64,000 bases of DNA, from NCBI RefSeq assembly GCF_000426185.1, contig NZ_AUEW01000004.1, forward strand, positions 372,001-436,000, given 5' to 3'. The DNA comes from Cellulomonas sp. URHD0024. Lineage in GTDB: Bacteria; Actinomycetota; Actinomycetes; Actinomycetales; Cellulomonadaceae. This document shows, one piece after another, positions 26,981 to 37,400 of this stretch. How positions within the stretch are numbered: the first letter of the stretch is position 1; every line of letters starts with the position of its first letter. The notes below the pieces were generated by a model that was not told the DNA's origin, searched no databases, and saw only the letters and a list, made by a program, of their open reading frames with translations. The translations under genes were made by a program, and so were the position numbers.

Positions 26981-28705
26981 GTGAGCGCGCAGCCCGGCAC
27001 GGCTCCAGTGCAGCCCGCGCAGTACGCGCAGCCACTGGTCGGCTCGCCGCGCCACGTCGCCGACGACCCGAGCCACATCCTGGCCCGGCCGCTCGCCCAG
27101 ACCTCGCTGCTCGACGCGGTCAAGGATCTGCGGCGCGACGTCGAGAAGACCGGCTTCCCGCTGGAGATCGCGGGGATCGAGGAAGCGCGCGCCTCGCGTG
27201 ACCGGCTCGTGGACCAGCTGGGGGAGCACCTCGTGCCGCGGCTCACGGAGCTGTCGGCGCCTGCGGTGGTCGTCGTCTCGGGCTCGACGGGGGCGGGCAA
27301 GTCGACGCTCGTGAACTCCCTCGTCGGCAGCGAGGTCAGTACCGCCGGCGTGCTGCGGCCGACGACGCGCCGACCCGTGCTCGTGCACCACCCGCTCGAC
27401 ACGGAGCTGCTCTCGCACCATCCCGTCCTCGAGTCGGTGACCGTCGTCGCCGACGACCACATGGTCCGCGGGATCGCGCTGCTCGACGCCCCCGACCTCG
27501 ACTCCGTCCTCGAGTCGAACCGCGAGTCGGCGCACCGGCTGCTCGAGGCCGCCGACCTGTGGCTCTTCGTGACGACCGCCGCCCGGTACGGCGACGCGCT
27601 GCCCTGGCGGGTGCTCCAGGGTGCCGTGGAACGGGGCGCGTCGATCGCGATGGTGCTCAACCGGGTCCCGCCTGCGTCGCTGCCGACCGTCCGCGGTGAC
27701 CTGCTCGGGCGGCTGCGGGAGAACGGGTTGCAGGGTTCGCCGCTGTTCGTCGTGCCCGACCTCGGACCGCACGAGGGGTTGTTGCCCGCGTCGTCCGTCG
27801 CGCCGATCCAGCGGTGGCTGTCCATGCTGGCCGGTCCGGACAAGGCCCGCACCGTCATCGGCCGCACCCTGCGAGGGTCGCTGGCCGCCCTCCGCCCGTG
27901 GGTCGACGAGCTCGCGGACGCTGTGCAGGCGCAGTCGGACGCGGCGGCCGCGATCGGTGTCACCCTCGACGCGGCGCTCGCCGAGTCCGTCGCGCAGTCG
28001 GCCGACGCGATCCGTGCGGGCGCGGTCGCCGACGGCGCGGTCCGCGCGCGGTGGTCCGAGCTCACGTCGGCCCGCGGCCCGCTGGACCGGGTCGTCACGG
28101 GCAAGGGGCGCATCCGGGGCTCCGCGCGCGACGGGCGCGCCCGCTCGGCCAGGGTCGGCTCGCTCGTCGAGGACCTCGCGCACTCCGCGAGCGCGACCCT
28201 CACGGCGGCGGGCGGGCACGCCGAGCAGGTGCTCCGCTCGGCGCTCCTGGCACCACAGGGCCCCGACGGTGGGCCCTCGGTCGACGCGTCCTGGGCCGCC
28301 GGAGCGAATCGGCGTTCCCCGGCCGACCAGGCTGCGCGCGCATGGACGGCCCAGGGCGCACGGGTGGTCCGAGCAGCGCTCGCCGTGGCGCCGGACGTCG
28401 ACGCCTCGCGGCGCGCACGCCGTCGTCGCAAGGCCGAGCGTGCTCTGGGCGACGACGGCCTGGCTGCCGTCGCGCTCGCCGCCGCCGCCGGTGTGCAGCA
28501 TGCACGCGACCTCCTCGTCGCCCTGATCGACGAGGCGGGCGAGCGGGCCGCCGACGAGCTGCGCGCCGATCTGGTCGAACGGACGGCCGCCCAGGCTGCG
28601 CTCGAACGCGCGGCGGTCGCCGAGGTGCTCGCCGACCCCGACCTCGCCGCCGACGCCGCCTCGCGGCTGCGCCTGCGGCTCGCCGTGCTCAAGGGACTCA
28701 CGTGA
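26981..28705 (+). CDS. Dynamin-like GTPase, first of a pair
   Basis: 574 residues. P-loop GSTGAGKST at about 101-109, switch region TTRRPVLV, Walker B LLDAPDLDSV (DxPD instead of DxPG). The base-recognition motif is degenerate (VLNRVPPA instead of NKxD). The C-terminal half is Ala/Arg-rich and helical, with no clear membrane segment. Resembles the first member of the paired dynamin-like GTPases of actinobacteria (DynA/DynB of Streptomyces act at septa; known). GTG 26981 lies 7 bases after GACAAT (26969-26974), leaderless pattern. Start-stop overlap with the second GTPase gene implies joint assembly. Confidence 0.82.
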   Translation: MSAQPGTAPVQPAQYAQPLVGSPRHVADDPSHILARPLAQTSLLDAVKDLRRDVEKTGFPLEIAGIEEARASRDRLVDQLGEHLVPRLTELSAPAVVVVSGSTGAGKSTLVNSLVGSEVSTAGVLRPTTRRPVLVHHPLDTELLSHHPVLESVTVVADDHMVRGIALLDAPDLDSVLESNRESAHRLLEAADLWLFVTTAARYGDALPWRVLQGAVERGASIAMVLNRVPPASLPTVRGDLLGRLRENGLQGSPLFVVPDLGPHEGLLPASSVAPIQRWLSMLAGPDKARTVIGRTLRGSLAALRPWVDELADAVQAQSDAAAAIGVTLDAALAESVAQSADAIRAGAVADGAVRARWSELTSARGPLDRVVTGKGRIRGSARDGRARSARVGSLVEDLAHSASATLTAAGGHAEQVLRSALLAPQGPDGGPSVDASWAAGANRRSPADQAARAWTAQGARVVRAALAVAPDVDASRRARRRRKAERALGDDGLAAVALAAAAGVQHARDLLVALIDEAGERAADELRADLVERTAAQAALERAAVAEVLADPDLAADAASRLRLRLAVLKGLT

Positions 28706-30159
28706 CGACGGACGAGACAGCTCTGCTCACCGCGCGGGTGGACGCGCTGGACCGTGCCCTGGCGCTCGGCGACGGCCGGGTGTCGTCCACGACGTCCGCG
28801 CGGATCACGTCGACGATCGACGGCGTCCGGGCCCGCCTCGCCCTGGGGGTCGACCACACGGTCGTCGCGCTCGTCGGGGGTACCGGGTCGGGCAAGTCGA
28901 GCCTGTTCAACGCCATCAGCGGTCTGCAGTTCGCGGACGTCGGCGTGCGGCGTCCCACCACGTCGGAGATCACCGCGTGCGTATGGGGCAACGGCGCGGA
29001 CGCGCTGCTCGACTGGCTCGGCGTCGTGCCCGAGCGCCGGATCGTGCGCGAGAGCCTGCTCGACGGCGACTCCGAAGCCTCTCTGCGTGGGCTCGTGCTC
29101 CTCGACCTGCCCGACCACGACTCGATCGCACCGGAGCATCGGGAGGTCGTCGACCGGTTGATCCCGCAGGCGGACCTGCTCGCGTGGATCGTCGATCCCC
29201 AGAAGTACGCCGACGACGCGTTGCACAGCGGCTACCTGCGCCAGCTCGTGGGCCACGAGTCGTCGATGGTCGTCGTGCTCAACCAGGTGGACACCGTGTC
29301 GCCCGACGTGCGACCCGCACTGATCGCGGACCTCGAACGCCTGCTCGTCGACGACGGGCTCACCGGGGTGCCCGTCACGTCGGCGTCGGCGACCACGGGT
29401 GAAGGCGTCAGAGCACTGCGCGTGGCGCTCTCCGGTGTCGTGGCGTCGCAGTCGCTGGCCGCCCGGCACGCCGGTGCGGAGCTGAACGACGCTGTCGCGG
29501 CGCTCGAGACGCAGGTCGCGGCCCGTGAGCCCGCCGCTGCGTCCCTCTCGGAGATCGTCGACACGCTCGCGCGGTCGGTCGGCCTCTCCGCCGTGGCCGG
29601 TTCCGTCGCGACGGCCGTCCGCGGCGGGACGCCCTCGGCACAAGGCTTCGGTGCCGTGCAGGAGGACGCGGTCGCGCTGGCCCGCGGACTGTGGCTCGAG
29701 ACCGTCACGCGAGGTCTGCCCAAGCGCTGGGCGGACGACGTCGGCTCCCGGATCGCTTCGACCGGCGAGCTGCGGATCGCCGTCGCCGACTCGATCGCCG
29801 AGCTGAGCCTGACCGCACGCCGTTCTGCGCTCGCGCTCGGGCTGTTCGTCGTCGCGGTCCTCCTGACGGGCGCCGCGCTGGTGATCGGATCGGTCGCGGT
29901 CGGGTCGGCACAGGGCACGGGCGAGACGAACGCGTGGACACCCGCGGTCGCTGTGGTCGCACTCGTCGGTGCCGCAGCCGCATTCGTCGCCAGTCGGGCG
30001 GCGCGGTCGGCTGCCGCGCGACGACGCTCGGACCGGGTGCTTCGAGACGGGCGTGCGGCGCTCGAGGCGGTGTCCCGGGCGCGACTCGCGGTGCCGACGG
30101 AGCAGGTGCTCGCCGAGCACCGCACGGTGCGCGAGCTCATCGCGTCGGCCCGCGGCTGA
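28702..30159 (+). CDS. Dynamin-like membrane GTPase, second of a pair
   Basis: 485 residues. P-loop GGTGSGKSS at about 59-67, RRPTTSEITACVW switch region, Walker B LLDLPDHDSI, base motif VLNQVDTV. Unlike its partner it carries a C-terminal membrane hairpin: hydrophobic segments at about 373-400 and 415-435 separated by GTGETNAW. The tail is Arg/Ala-rich. GTG 28702 overlaps the upstream stop (GTGA). The pair of one soluble and one membrane GTPase suggests a hetero-oligomer that acts on the cell membrane (inference). Confidence 0.85.
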   Translation: MTTDETALLTARVDALDRALALGDGRVSSTTSARITSTIDGVRARLALGVDHTVVALVGGTGSGKSSLFNAISGLQFADVGVRRPTTSEITACVWGNGADALLDWLGVVPERRIVRESLLDGDSEASLRGLVLLDLPDHDSIAPEHREVVDRLIPQADLLAWIVDPQKYADDALHSGYLRQLVGHESSMVVVLNQVDTVSPDVRPALIADLERLLVDDGLTGVPVTSASATTGEGVRALRVALSGVVASQSLAARHAGAELNDAVAALETQVAAREPAAASLSEIVDTLARSVGLSAVAGSVATAVRGGTPSAQGFGAVQEDAVALARGLWLETVTRGLPKRWADDVGSRIASTGELRIAVADSIAELSLTARRSALALGLFVVAVLLTGAALVIGSVAVGSAQGTGETNAWTPAVAVVALVGAAAAFVASRAARSAAARRRSDRVLRDGRAALEAVSRARLAVPTEQVLAEHRTVRELIASARG

Positions 30160-30289
30160 CGCGTCCACAGCCACCGGTCTGCGCGCTCGTCGCACCGATC
30201 CGCCGGCGAGGACCCGCGACGGCACGTGCGAGCGGAGGCTGGCCGCACGAGCCCCGCAGACGTCGGGGCACACGGACCTGGAGGCATCG

Positions 30290-30811
30290 ATGAGCACGCA
30301 GTCCCTGGACCTGACCGTCGTCGGCTGGATCGGCACGGAGGTGCGCACCTTCCACGAGAACGACGGCGGCACCCCGTTCACCACGTTCCGGCTCGGTAGC
30401 ACGCGCCGCTGGTTCGACAGGCAGACCGGCGCGTGGAAGGACGGCCAGACCGAGTGGTTCACCGTGAAGGTGTGGCGCACCGCAGCCCTGAACGTCGCGC
30501 GTTCGTTGCGCAAGGGTGACCCGGTGATCGTGCAGGGCCGGCTGTCGACCGAGGAGTGGATCTCCGAGCAGGGACCGCGTACGTCCCTCGTCCTCGAGGC
30601 GACCGCTCTCGGTCACGATCTCGCCTTCGGGAGCAGCCACTTCGCACGCACCATGAGCACGGCGGCGGGGTCGTCGTCCGACGAGACCGCGGAGCACACC
30701 GACGTGACGGGCCTCGCCGAGCTGCCCGAGGACAACGACGAGAACCTGGTGCCCGCCGAGGACGTCGCTGACGACGAGGCCGCGCCGCTGGCACTTGCCG
30801 GAGTGCGGTGA
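30290..30811 (+). CDS. Single-stranded DNA-binding protein paralogue
   Basis: 173 residues. OB-fold at 1-115 with LDLTVVGWIGTEV, FTTFRLGSTRRW, WFTVKVWRTAALNVARSLRKGDPVIVQGRLS. The acidic tail (EDNDENLVPAEDVADDE) does not end in the DDxPF tip that recruits SSB partners, so it is likely a specialised paralogue rather than the replicative SSB. ATG 30290 has a CTGGAGGC site. It follows the GTPase pair by 130 bases on the same strand; co-transcription is possible. A hairpin follows. Confidence 0.88.
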   Translation: MSTQSLDLTVVGWIGTEVRTFHENDGGTPFTTFRLGSTRRWFDRQTGAWKDGQTEWFTVKVWRTAALNVARSLRKGDPVIVQGRLSTEEWISEQGPRTSLVLEATALGHDLAFGSSHFARTMSTAAGSSSDETAEHTDVTGLAELPEDNDENLVPAEDVADDEAAPLALAGVR

Positions 30812-31127
30812 TCGGCTAGCCAGGGGCCGCGCAGCCTCCGAACGGCGCTGATCGGACCGCGCGCACCCGCCGCGCGGCCGATCGCGTCCTCGACGCTGTC
30901 AGGAGCATCCCTAGAACCGGCTCTGAACCAGCTACGGCATCCGAATTCGACGGCTCGCAGCCCGACTCACCAGCCGACAAGCAACGACAGGCTGCCGCAC
31001 GAGCCGTTCCTTTCGACATGCCCGACTTGATACGTTCTTCTCAGCCGATTCGAAACCTGCAATGTCCTGAGTGGTCCGTCCGCTGGATCCCGGTGGTCGT
31101 CGGTCTCGGAAATGATGAGGTGGCCCG
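30812..31127. other. Intergenic region with lower GC
   Basis: 316 bases. Starts with the terminator at 30850-30883. From about 30900 on, GC is visibly lower than in neighbouring DNA (for example around TTGATACGTTCTTCTCAGCC at 31026). A TTGATA-like element there could be a -35 for the subtilase gene, but I see no good -10. No ORF supported. Confidence 0.5.
30850..30883 (+). terminator. Terminator after the ssb paralogue
   Basis: A 13-bp stem with one bulged A (30850-30863 with 30871-30883), 7-base loop. Confidence 0.7.
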
Positions 31128-33185
31128 GTGCCTTCGATCACGATCAATGGCATAACGATCGACACGGCAGAGCACGCGCCGCACCTGCAGGCGCTGGCGA
31201 TGGATGCGGCATCCGTGGCGTCGTCGGACCACATCCTCATCCATACGACTGCACCGCTCACGGCGGATCAGCGCGACGAAATCGCGGCGACCGGAGCCGA
31301 GGTGCACGAGTACGTGTCTGCTGACACGTATCTCGCGACCTACAGACCCGCCGACATCGCCCCGGTCGAAGCGCTGCCATTCGTCGACTGGGCGGGACCG
31401 TACTCGAAGGCGTTCAAGATTCCGCCGTCTCTGCTCGACCGCAGCGTCGACCCGAGCAGCGTGCGAGATCTCGCCGACGCGACTCCGCACCCCGCGCGGC
31501 AGTTCGAATCGGTCGACCTCCTGCTGCACCCAGGAATCACCGCGTCGGACCAATTGGTCGAGCGCGTGGCGGCAGTCGCGGGGGTCAATTCCGACCAGGT
31601 GGTCGCGACCGCCTCGAAGCTTCGGGTCACGACCGAGGCGGGCAACTTGCCCTCTCTCGCGTCCATCGACGAGGTGCGCGAGATCCACCCGGTGCCCGAG
31701 CGTCGCCTGTTCAACAATGTCGCGCGCGGAATCCTCAACGCGGAGGTGGTCGTCAACGGCACTGCCTACCGTGGTCGCGACGAGCTCATCGCCGTGGCCG
31801 ACACGGGTTTCGACACGGGCGACCCGGCGAACCCGCACCCCGCCTTCACCGGACGCGTGGACGCACTGCTTGCACTCGGCCGCACCGGACCCGACCAGAC
31901 GGATGACCCGCACGGCCACGGAACCCACGTGTCGGGCTCGGTCCTCGGGCAGGGCAGCTCGCCGACGATGGGTGGATCGATCGAGGGGACGGCGCCCGAG
32001 GCGCACCTGGTGCTGCAGAGCCTGCTGGACTCGGGCGGCGGCCTCGGCGGTATCCCCGTCGACCTGAACGATCTCTTCCGGACGCCCTACGACAGCGGCG
32101 CACGGGTGCACACCAACTCGTGGGGGGAAACGACCCCAGGCCTGCCGTACAGCGCCGCGTCACGTGAGATCGACGAGTTCGTCTGGAACCACCCCGACCA
32201 GGTCATCTGCTTCGCCGCAGGGAACGACGGCATCGACCGCGACGGGGACGGTGTGGTCGACCCGGGCCAGATCGGGTCGGAATCGGCAGCCAAGAACTGC
32301 ATCACGGTCGGGGCGAGCGAGAGCCACCGGCCGCACTTCGAGCCGACCTGGGGCCGCTACTGGCCGGACAAGTTTCCGGTCGATCCGGTGAACAGCGACC
32401 AGCAGGCCGACGACGTGGACGGCATGGCAGCGTTCTCGAGCCGAGGGCCGACGCGGGAGCAGCGGATCAAGCCGGACGTCGTCGCCCCCGGGACGAGCAT
32501 CCTCTCGACCCGCTCCCGAAAGGCCGGAGACGACTCCGCCTTCGGTACCTCGGCGGACCCGCTGTACTTCTTCGACTCGGGGACGTCGATGGCGACGCCG
32601 CTCGTCGCCGGGTGTGCGGCGGTGCTGCGCGAGTCCCTCGTGAGGAACGGGACGCCGACGCCGAGCGCCGCACTCATCAAGGCGCTGCTGATCAACGGAG
32701 CGGAGGCACTTCCCGGTCAGTACAGCCCCACGGAGGCTGGGGCGTCGCCGAACGTCAGCTCCGGGTGGGGACGCGTGAACCTGGCTGGATCCGTGATCCT
32801 CCCGGGCAATCCGGTCGACTCCGGTTTCGGCGAAGGTGGGCCGCTGGACCAGGGCCAGGAAGACACCTTCACGGTCGACATCCCGCCGGGACGCGGGGAG
32901 CAGGACGCGGGAACAGCCGGCGTAGGCGCGACCTTCAAGGTCTCCCTGGTCTGGTCGGACCCGGCAGGCGCCCTGCTGCAGAACGACCTCGACCTGATCG
33001 TGGTAGCGGCGGACGGTACAGAACGCCACGGCAACGCCGGCACCACCGACGACTTCGACCGGCTGAACAACGTCGAACAAGTGCTCTGGACCGACATCCC
33101 GCCGGGGCCGTGCACCGTGGTCGTGCGAGCGTTCCGGATCACTCAGCTTCCCCAGCCGTACGCGTACGTCTGGAAGGTCTCCTAG
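31128..33185 (+). CDS. Subtilisin-like serine protease (S8, KP-43 type) without signal peptide
   Basis: 685 residues. N-terminal region (1-200) resembles a pro-domain: TYLATYRPADIAPVEALPFVDWAGPY. The catalytic triad is complete: Asp in AVADTGFDTG (about 225), His in HGHGTHVSG (about 265), Ser in SGTSMATPLVAG (about 486), with oxyanion Asn in FAAGNDG (about 366). The C-terminal 150 residues form a jelly-roll as in KP-43 proteases. A GGTGG-like site precedes GTG 31128. No signal peptide: residues 1-30 are polar, so the enzyme is cytosolic, non-classically exported, or annotated from a late start; no upstream in-frame start gives one. The 5' third has somewhat more A/T-ending codons than neighbours. 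Confidence 0.88.
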   Translation: MPSITINGITIDTAEHAPHLQALAMDAASVASSDHILIHTTAPLTADQRDEIAATGAEVHEYVSADTYLATYRPADIAPVEALPFVDWAGPYSKAFKIPPSLLDRSVDPSSVRDLADATPHPARQFESVDLLLHPGITASDQLVERVAAVAGVNSDQVVATASKLRVTTEAGNLPSLASIDEVREIHPVPERRLFNNVARGILNAEVVVNGTAYRGRDELIAVADTGFDTGDPANPHPAFTGRVDALLALGRTGPDQTDDPHGHGTHVSGSVLGQGSSPTMGGSIEGTAPEAHLVLQSLLDSGGGLGGIPVDLNDLFRTPYDSGARVHTNSWGETTPGLPYSAASREIDEFVWNHPDQVICFAAGNDGIDRDGDGVVDPGQIGSESAAKNCITVGASESHRPHFEPTWGRYWPDKFPVDPVNSDQQADDVDGMAAFSSRGPTREQRIKPDVVAPGTSILSTRSRKAGDDSAFGTSADPLYFFDSGTSMATPLVAGCAAVLRESLVRNGTPTPSAALIKALLINGAEALPGQYSPTEAGASPNVSSGWGRVNLAGSVILPGNPVDSGFGEGGPLDQGQEDTFTVDIPPGRGEQDAGTAGVGATFKVSLVWSDPAGALLQNDLDLIVVAADGTERHGNAGTTDDFDRLNNVEQVLWTDIPPGPCTVVVRAFRITQLPQPYAYVWKVS

Positions 33186-33376
33186 GGGTTCGTCGGAGAT
33201 CATGAGTCACCGCTGACGGGTTCGATCGCTCGGGAGCGCTGCGAGCAGAGCGGCGGTGGTAGGACGGCGGGCACCAGATCGGCGGCACCTGGCCGGAGAC
33301 GTGCAGCGTGCTCGCGCCGATGGCAGGGGTAGGTGCGCGAATGGTCGGCGCCGAGTGAGCCGTTAGGGTTTGCCGC

Positions 33377-35059
<1,683 letters not shown>

Positions 35060-35073
35060 GCACACGACGGCTT

Positions 35074-35114
35074 CGTCCGAGCGCGGGTCGCCGTAGCGCG
35101 CCCGCGCTCGGACG
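35074..35114 (+). terminator. Terminator after ettA
   Basis: A 14-bp perfect stem (35074-35087 with 35101-35114) and a 13-base loop, 14 bases after the stop. The right arm plus 9 bases recurs at 35160. Confidence 0.7.
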
Positions 35115-35182
35115 TTGCGTCGCGAATCCGCAGGGTCCAGCTGAGGTCCGGGCGCATGGCCCGCGCTCGGACGTTGCGTCGC
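35101..35182. repeat. 23-bp direct repeat downstream of ettA
   Basis: CCCGCGCTCGGACGTTGCGT plus CGC occurs at 35101-35123 and again at 35160-35182, 59 bases apart. The first copy supplies the 3' arm of the ettA terminator; the second could compete for the same 5' arm. Confidence 0.8.
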
Positions 35183-35241
35183 CCGCGTCGGCGCGCGGCG
35201 GGGGTGCTCGGGCGCGGACGACGTTCTCCTAGGATCGAGGG

Positions 35242-35721
35242 ATGGCGCGCCTCGAGGTTCCTGTCCTGCTCCGGTGGTCCGACCTCGATGCGTACCAGCA
35301 CGTCAACAACGCCGCGATGCTGACGCTGCTCGAGGAAGCGCGGATCACCGCGTTCTGGCGGGCACCCACCGGCGACCTGGCGCCCTGGCCGACCGCGGTG
35401 CTCGACGCGGGCCCGGCCGCCCAGATGTCGACGCTCGTCGCGCGGCAGGAGATCGAGTACCTACGGCCGCTGAGCTACCGCCGGACCCCGGTCATCGTCG
35501 AGATGTGGCTGGGCCACCTGGGCGGTGCGAGCCTCGACGTCTGCTACGAGATGCGCGACCCGTTGGTGGAGGGGAGCTCGCCGGTGGTCTACGCCCGCGC
35601 GACGACGACCGTCGTGCTGGTCAGCACCGCCTCTGGTGCTCCCGTGCGCATCGGACCCGACGAGCGCGCCGCCTGGGAGCCGTACGTCGAGGAGCCGGTC
35701 GCGATCCGTCGTCGTCGGTAG
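35242..35721 (+). CDS. Acyl-CoA thioesterase (4HBT hotdog fold)
   Basis: 159 residues. Hotdog signature VLLRWSDLDAYQHVNNAAMLTLLEEARI with the catalytic Asp near residue 14, as in 4-hydroxybenzoyl-CoA-type thioesterases; second half EYLRPLSYRRTPVIVEMWLGHLGGASLDVCYEM... completes the fold. Substrate unknown. ATG 35242 lies 7 bases after TAGGAT (35230-35235), a leaderless pattern independent of ettA. Convergent with the SDR gene. Confidence 0.9.
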   Translation: MARLEVPVLLRWSDLDAYQHVNNAAMLTLLEEARITAFWRAPTGDLAPWPTAVLDAGPAAQMSTLVARQEIEYLRPLSYRRTPVIVEMWLGHLGGASLDVCYEMRDPLVEGSSPVVYARATTTVVLVSTASGAPVRIGPDERAAWEPYVEEPVAIRRRR

Positions 35722-35760
35722 GCGTGTCAGGAACGTTCGGCAGACGCGCCGGGGGAGCGG

Positions 35761-37344
35761 TCAGGAAGGGCCACGAGTGATACCGATCCGAGAGCGTTCT
35801 GCGGTCTCGGCGGCTCGTGCGATGTTGCGCTGCATGCCGCCGAACACGATGCCGTGGAACGGGTACACGGACCACCAGTAGAGCTGCCCGAGCAGCCCCT
35901 TCGGATGGAACAGCGCGCGCTGCGCGAAGACCGTGGGCGACCCGTCCTCGACGCGCAGCTCCAGCCAGGCAAGCCCGGGCACCCGCATCTCGGCCCGCAG
36001 GCGCAGCAGCCGACCCTCGTCGATCGCCTCGACCCGCCAGAAGTCGACGGCATCGTCGACGAGCAGGGTCATCGGGTCGCGACGACCCCGGCGCAGCCCG
36101 GGCCCGCCGATGAGTCGGTCCGCCAGCCCGCGGATGCGCCACGCGAGCCCCCAGGAGTACCACCCGCGCTCACCGCCGACCGCCTCCAGCACCCGCCAGA
36201 GCGCCTCGCGCGACGCGTCGACCTCGACCCGGCGCTCGTCGACGTACAGGGAGCCGCCTGCCCAGTCCGGGTCGCTCGGCAGGGGGTCGCTCGGTGCCCC
36301 GGGCACGGCGGCCGACGACCACCGGGTCGCGACCGCGGCGTCCTGGACCCGCCGCAGCGCGAGCCGGACTGCCCGGTCGAAGCCGATCAGCCCCCCGGGC
36401 GGATCTGGGACGAGGTCGGCGATGTCGTGCTCGTCGCACACCACCTCGTGCACGAGCGACTCGACCAGCGGTCGCGCGAGCCCGGACGGCACAGGCGTCA
36501 CGAGCGAGACCCACAGGCTCGACAGCTTCGGCGTCAGGACCTTGACGCCGACGATGACCCGCGGCCTCAGCCCGGCGACGTGGGCGTAGTGCTGCATCAT
36601 CTGGCGGTAGGTCAGGACCTCAGGTCCGCCGATGTCGAAGCCGCGGTTGACGTCGGACGGCATTCCCGCCGACCCGACGAGGTAGCGCAGGACGTCGCGG
36701 ATCGCGATCGGCTGGATCCGGTTCTCCACCCAGCGGGGCACGGTCATCGCCGGCAGGCGCTCGGTCAGGTACCGCATCATCTCGAAGGACGCCGAGCCCG
36801 ACCCGAGGATCACCGCGGCGCGCAGCACGGTCGTCGGCACGCCCGAGGCCAGCAGGATCTCGCCCACCTCGGTGCGGGACGCGAGGTGGGGAGAGAGGTC
36901 CTCGCCCTCGGGGTACAGGCCGCCCAGGTAGACGATCCGGCCGACTCCGCTCTCGCGGGCCGCCTGCGCGAACATGAGTGCGGTCCTGCGGTCCGTCGAC
37001 TCGAAGCGCCGGCCGGAGCCGAGCGAGTGGATCAGGTAGTACGCGAGGTCCGTGCCCGCCAGCGCCGCGCGGATCTGGTGCAGGTCGCCGGCATCGGCCC
37101 GCGCGAGCTCGACCTCGTCGTACCAGGGCCGGCCACGCAACCGGTCGGGGTCCCGTGCGATGGCCCGGACGCGATAGCCGGCGGCCAGCAGCTCGGGCAC
37201 CAGCCGACCGCCGACGTACCCGGTCACCCCGGTGACGGCGACGAGGGGCGCGTCGGGGCGTGGACGACCGTCCCCCCCGAGGCCCGGCACGAGGTCCGCG
37301 AGCGTGTCCGCGACAGGCTCGGGCAGCAGGTCGTCGGGGGTCAT
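35761..37344 (-). CDS. SDR-family oxidoreductase fused to a DUF2867 domain
   Basis: 527 residues. Extended/atypical SDR at about 30-320: nucleotide loop VTGVTGYVGGRLVPELLAAGY, IYLGGLYPEGEDLSPHLASRTEVGEIL and ILGSGSASFEMMRYLTERLP, as in NAD(P)-binding proteins related to NmrA/complex I 39-kDa. From about 340 to the end is a DUF2867 polyketide-cyclase-like domain (WRVLEAVGGERGWYSWGLAW, DFWRVEAIDEGRLL, HPKGLLGQLYWW). The domain pair is known in actinobacteria; substrate unknown. ATG 37344 lies 7 bases after CAGACT on the minus strand (37356-37351). Confidence 0.88.
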   Translation of the reverse strand: MTPDDLLPEPVADTLADLVPGLGGDGRPRPDAPLVAVTGVTGYVGGRLVPELLAAGYRVRAIARDPDRLRGRPWYDEVELARADAGDLHQIRAALAGTDLAYYLIHSLGSGRRFESTDRRTALMFAQAARESGVGRIVYLGGLYPEGEDLSPHLASRTEVGEILLASGVPTTVLRAAVILGSGSASFEMMRYLTERLPAMTVPRWVENRIQPIAIRDVLRYLVGSAGMPSDVNRGFDIGGPEVLTYRQMMQHYAHVAGLRPRVIVGVKVLTPKLSSLWVSLVTPVPSGLARPLVESLVHEVVCDEHDIADLVPDPPGGLIGFDRAVRLALRRVQDAAVATRWSSAAVPGAPSDPLPSDPDWAGGSLYVDERRVEVDASREALWRVLEAVGGERGWYSWGLAWRIRGLADRLIGGPGLRRGRRDPMTLLVDDAVDFWRVEAIDEGRLLRLRAEMRVPGLAWLELRVEDGSPTVFAQRALFHPKGLLGQLYWWSVYPFHGIVFGGMQRNIARAAETAERSRIGITRGPS

Positions 37345-37400
37345 GTGGGCAGTCTGGGCTCGATCCGACGACGCCGCACGCCCTGCGCCTGTGGGACCCC

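Noticed and set aside
26977..30513. 1178-residue minus-strand frame
   Set aside because: Antisense to two clear GTPase genes and the SSB gene; composition is Arg/Ser/Ala shadow typical of high-GC DNA.
30812..33185. Genomic island around the subtilase
   Set aside because: Lower GC is limited to a few hundred bases and no mobility genes or repeats flank it; transfer stays only a suggestion.
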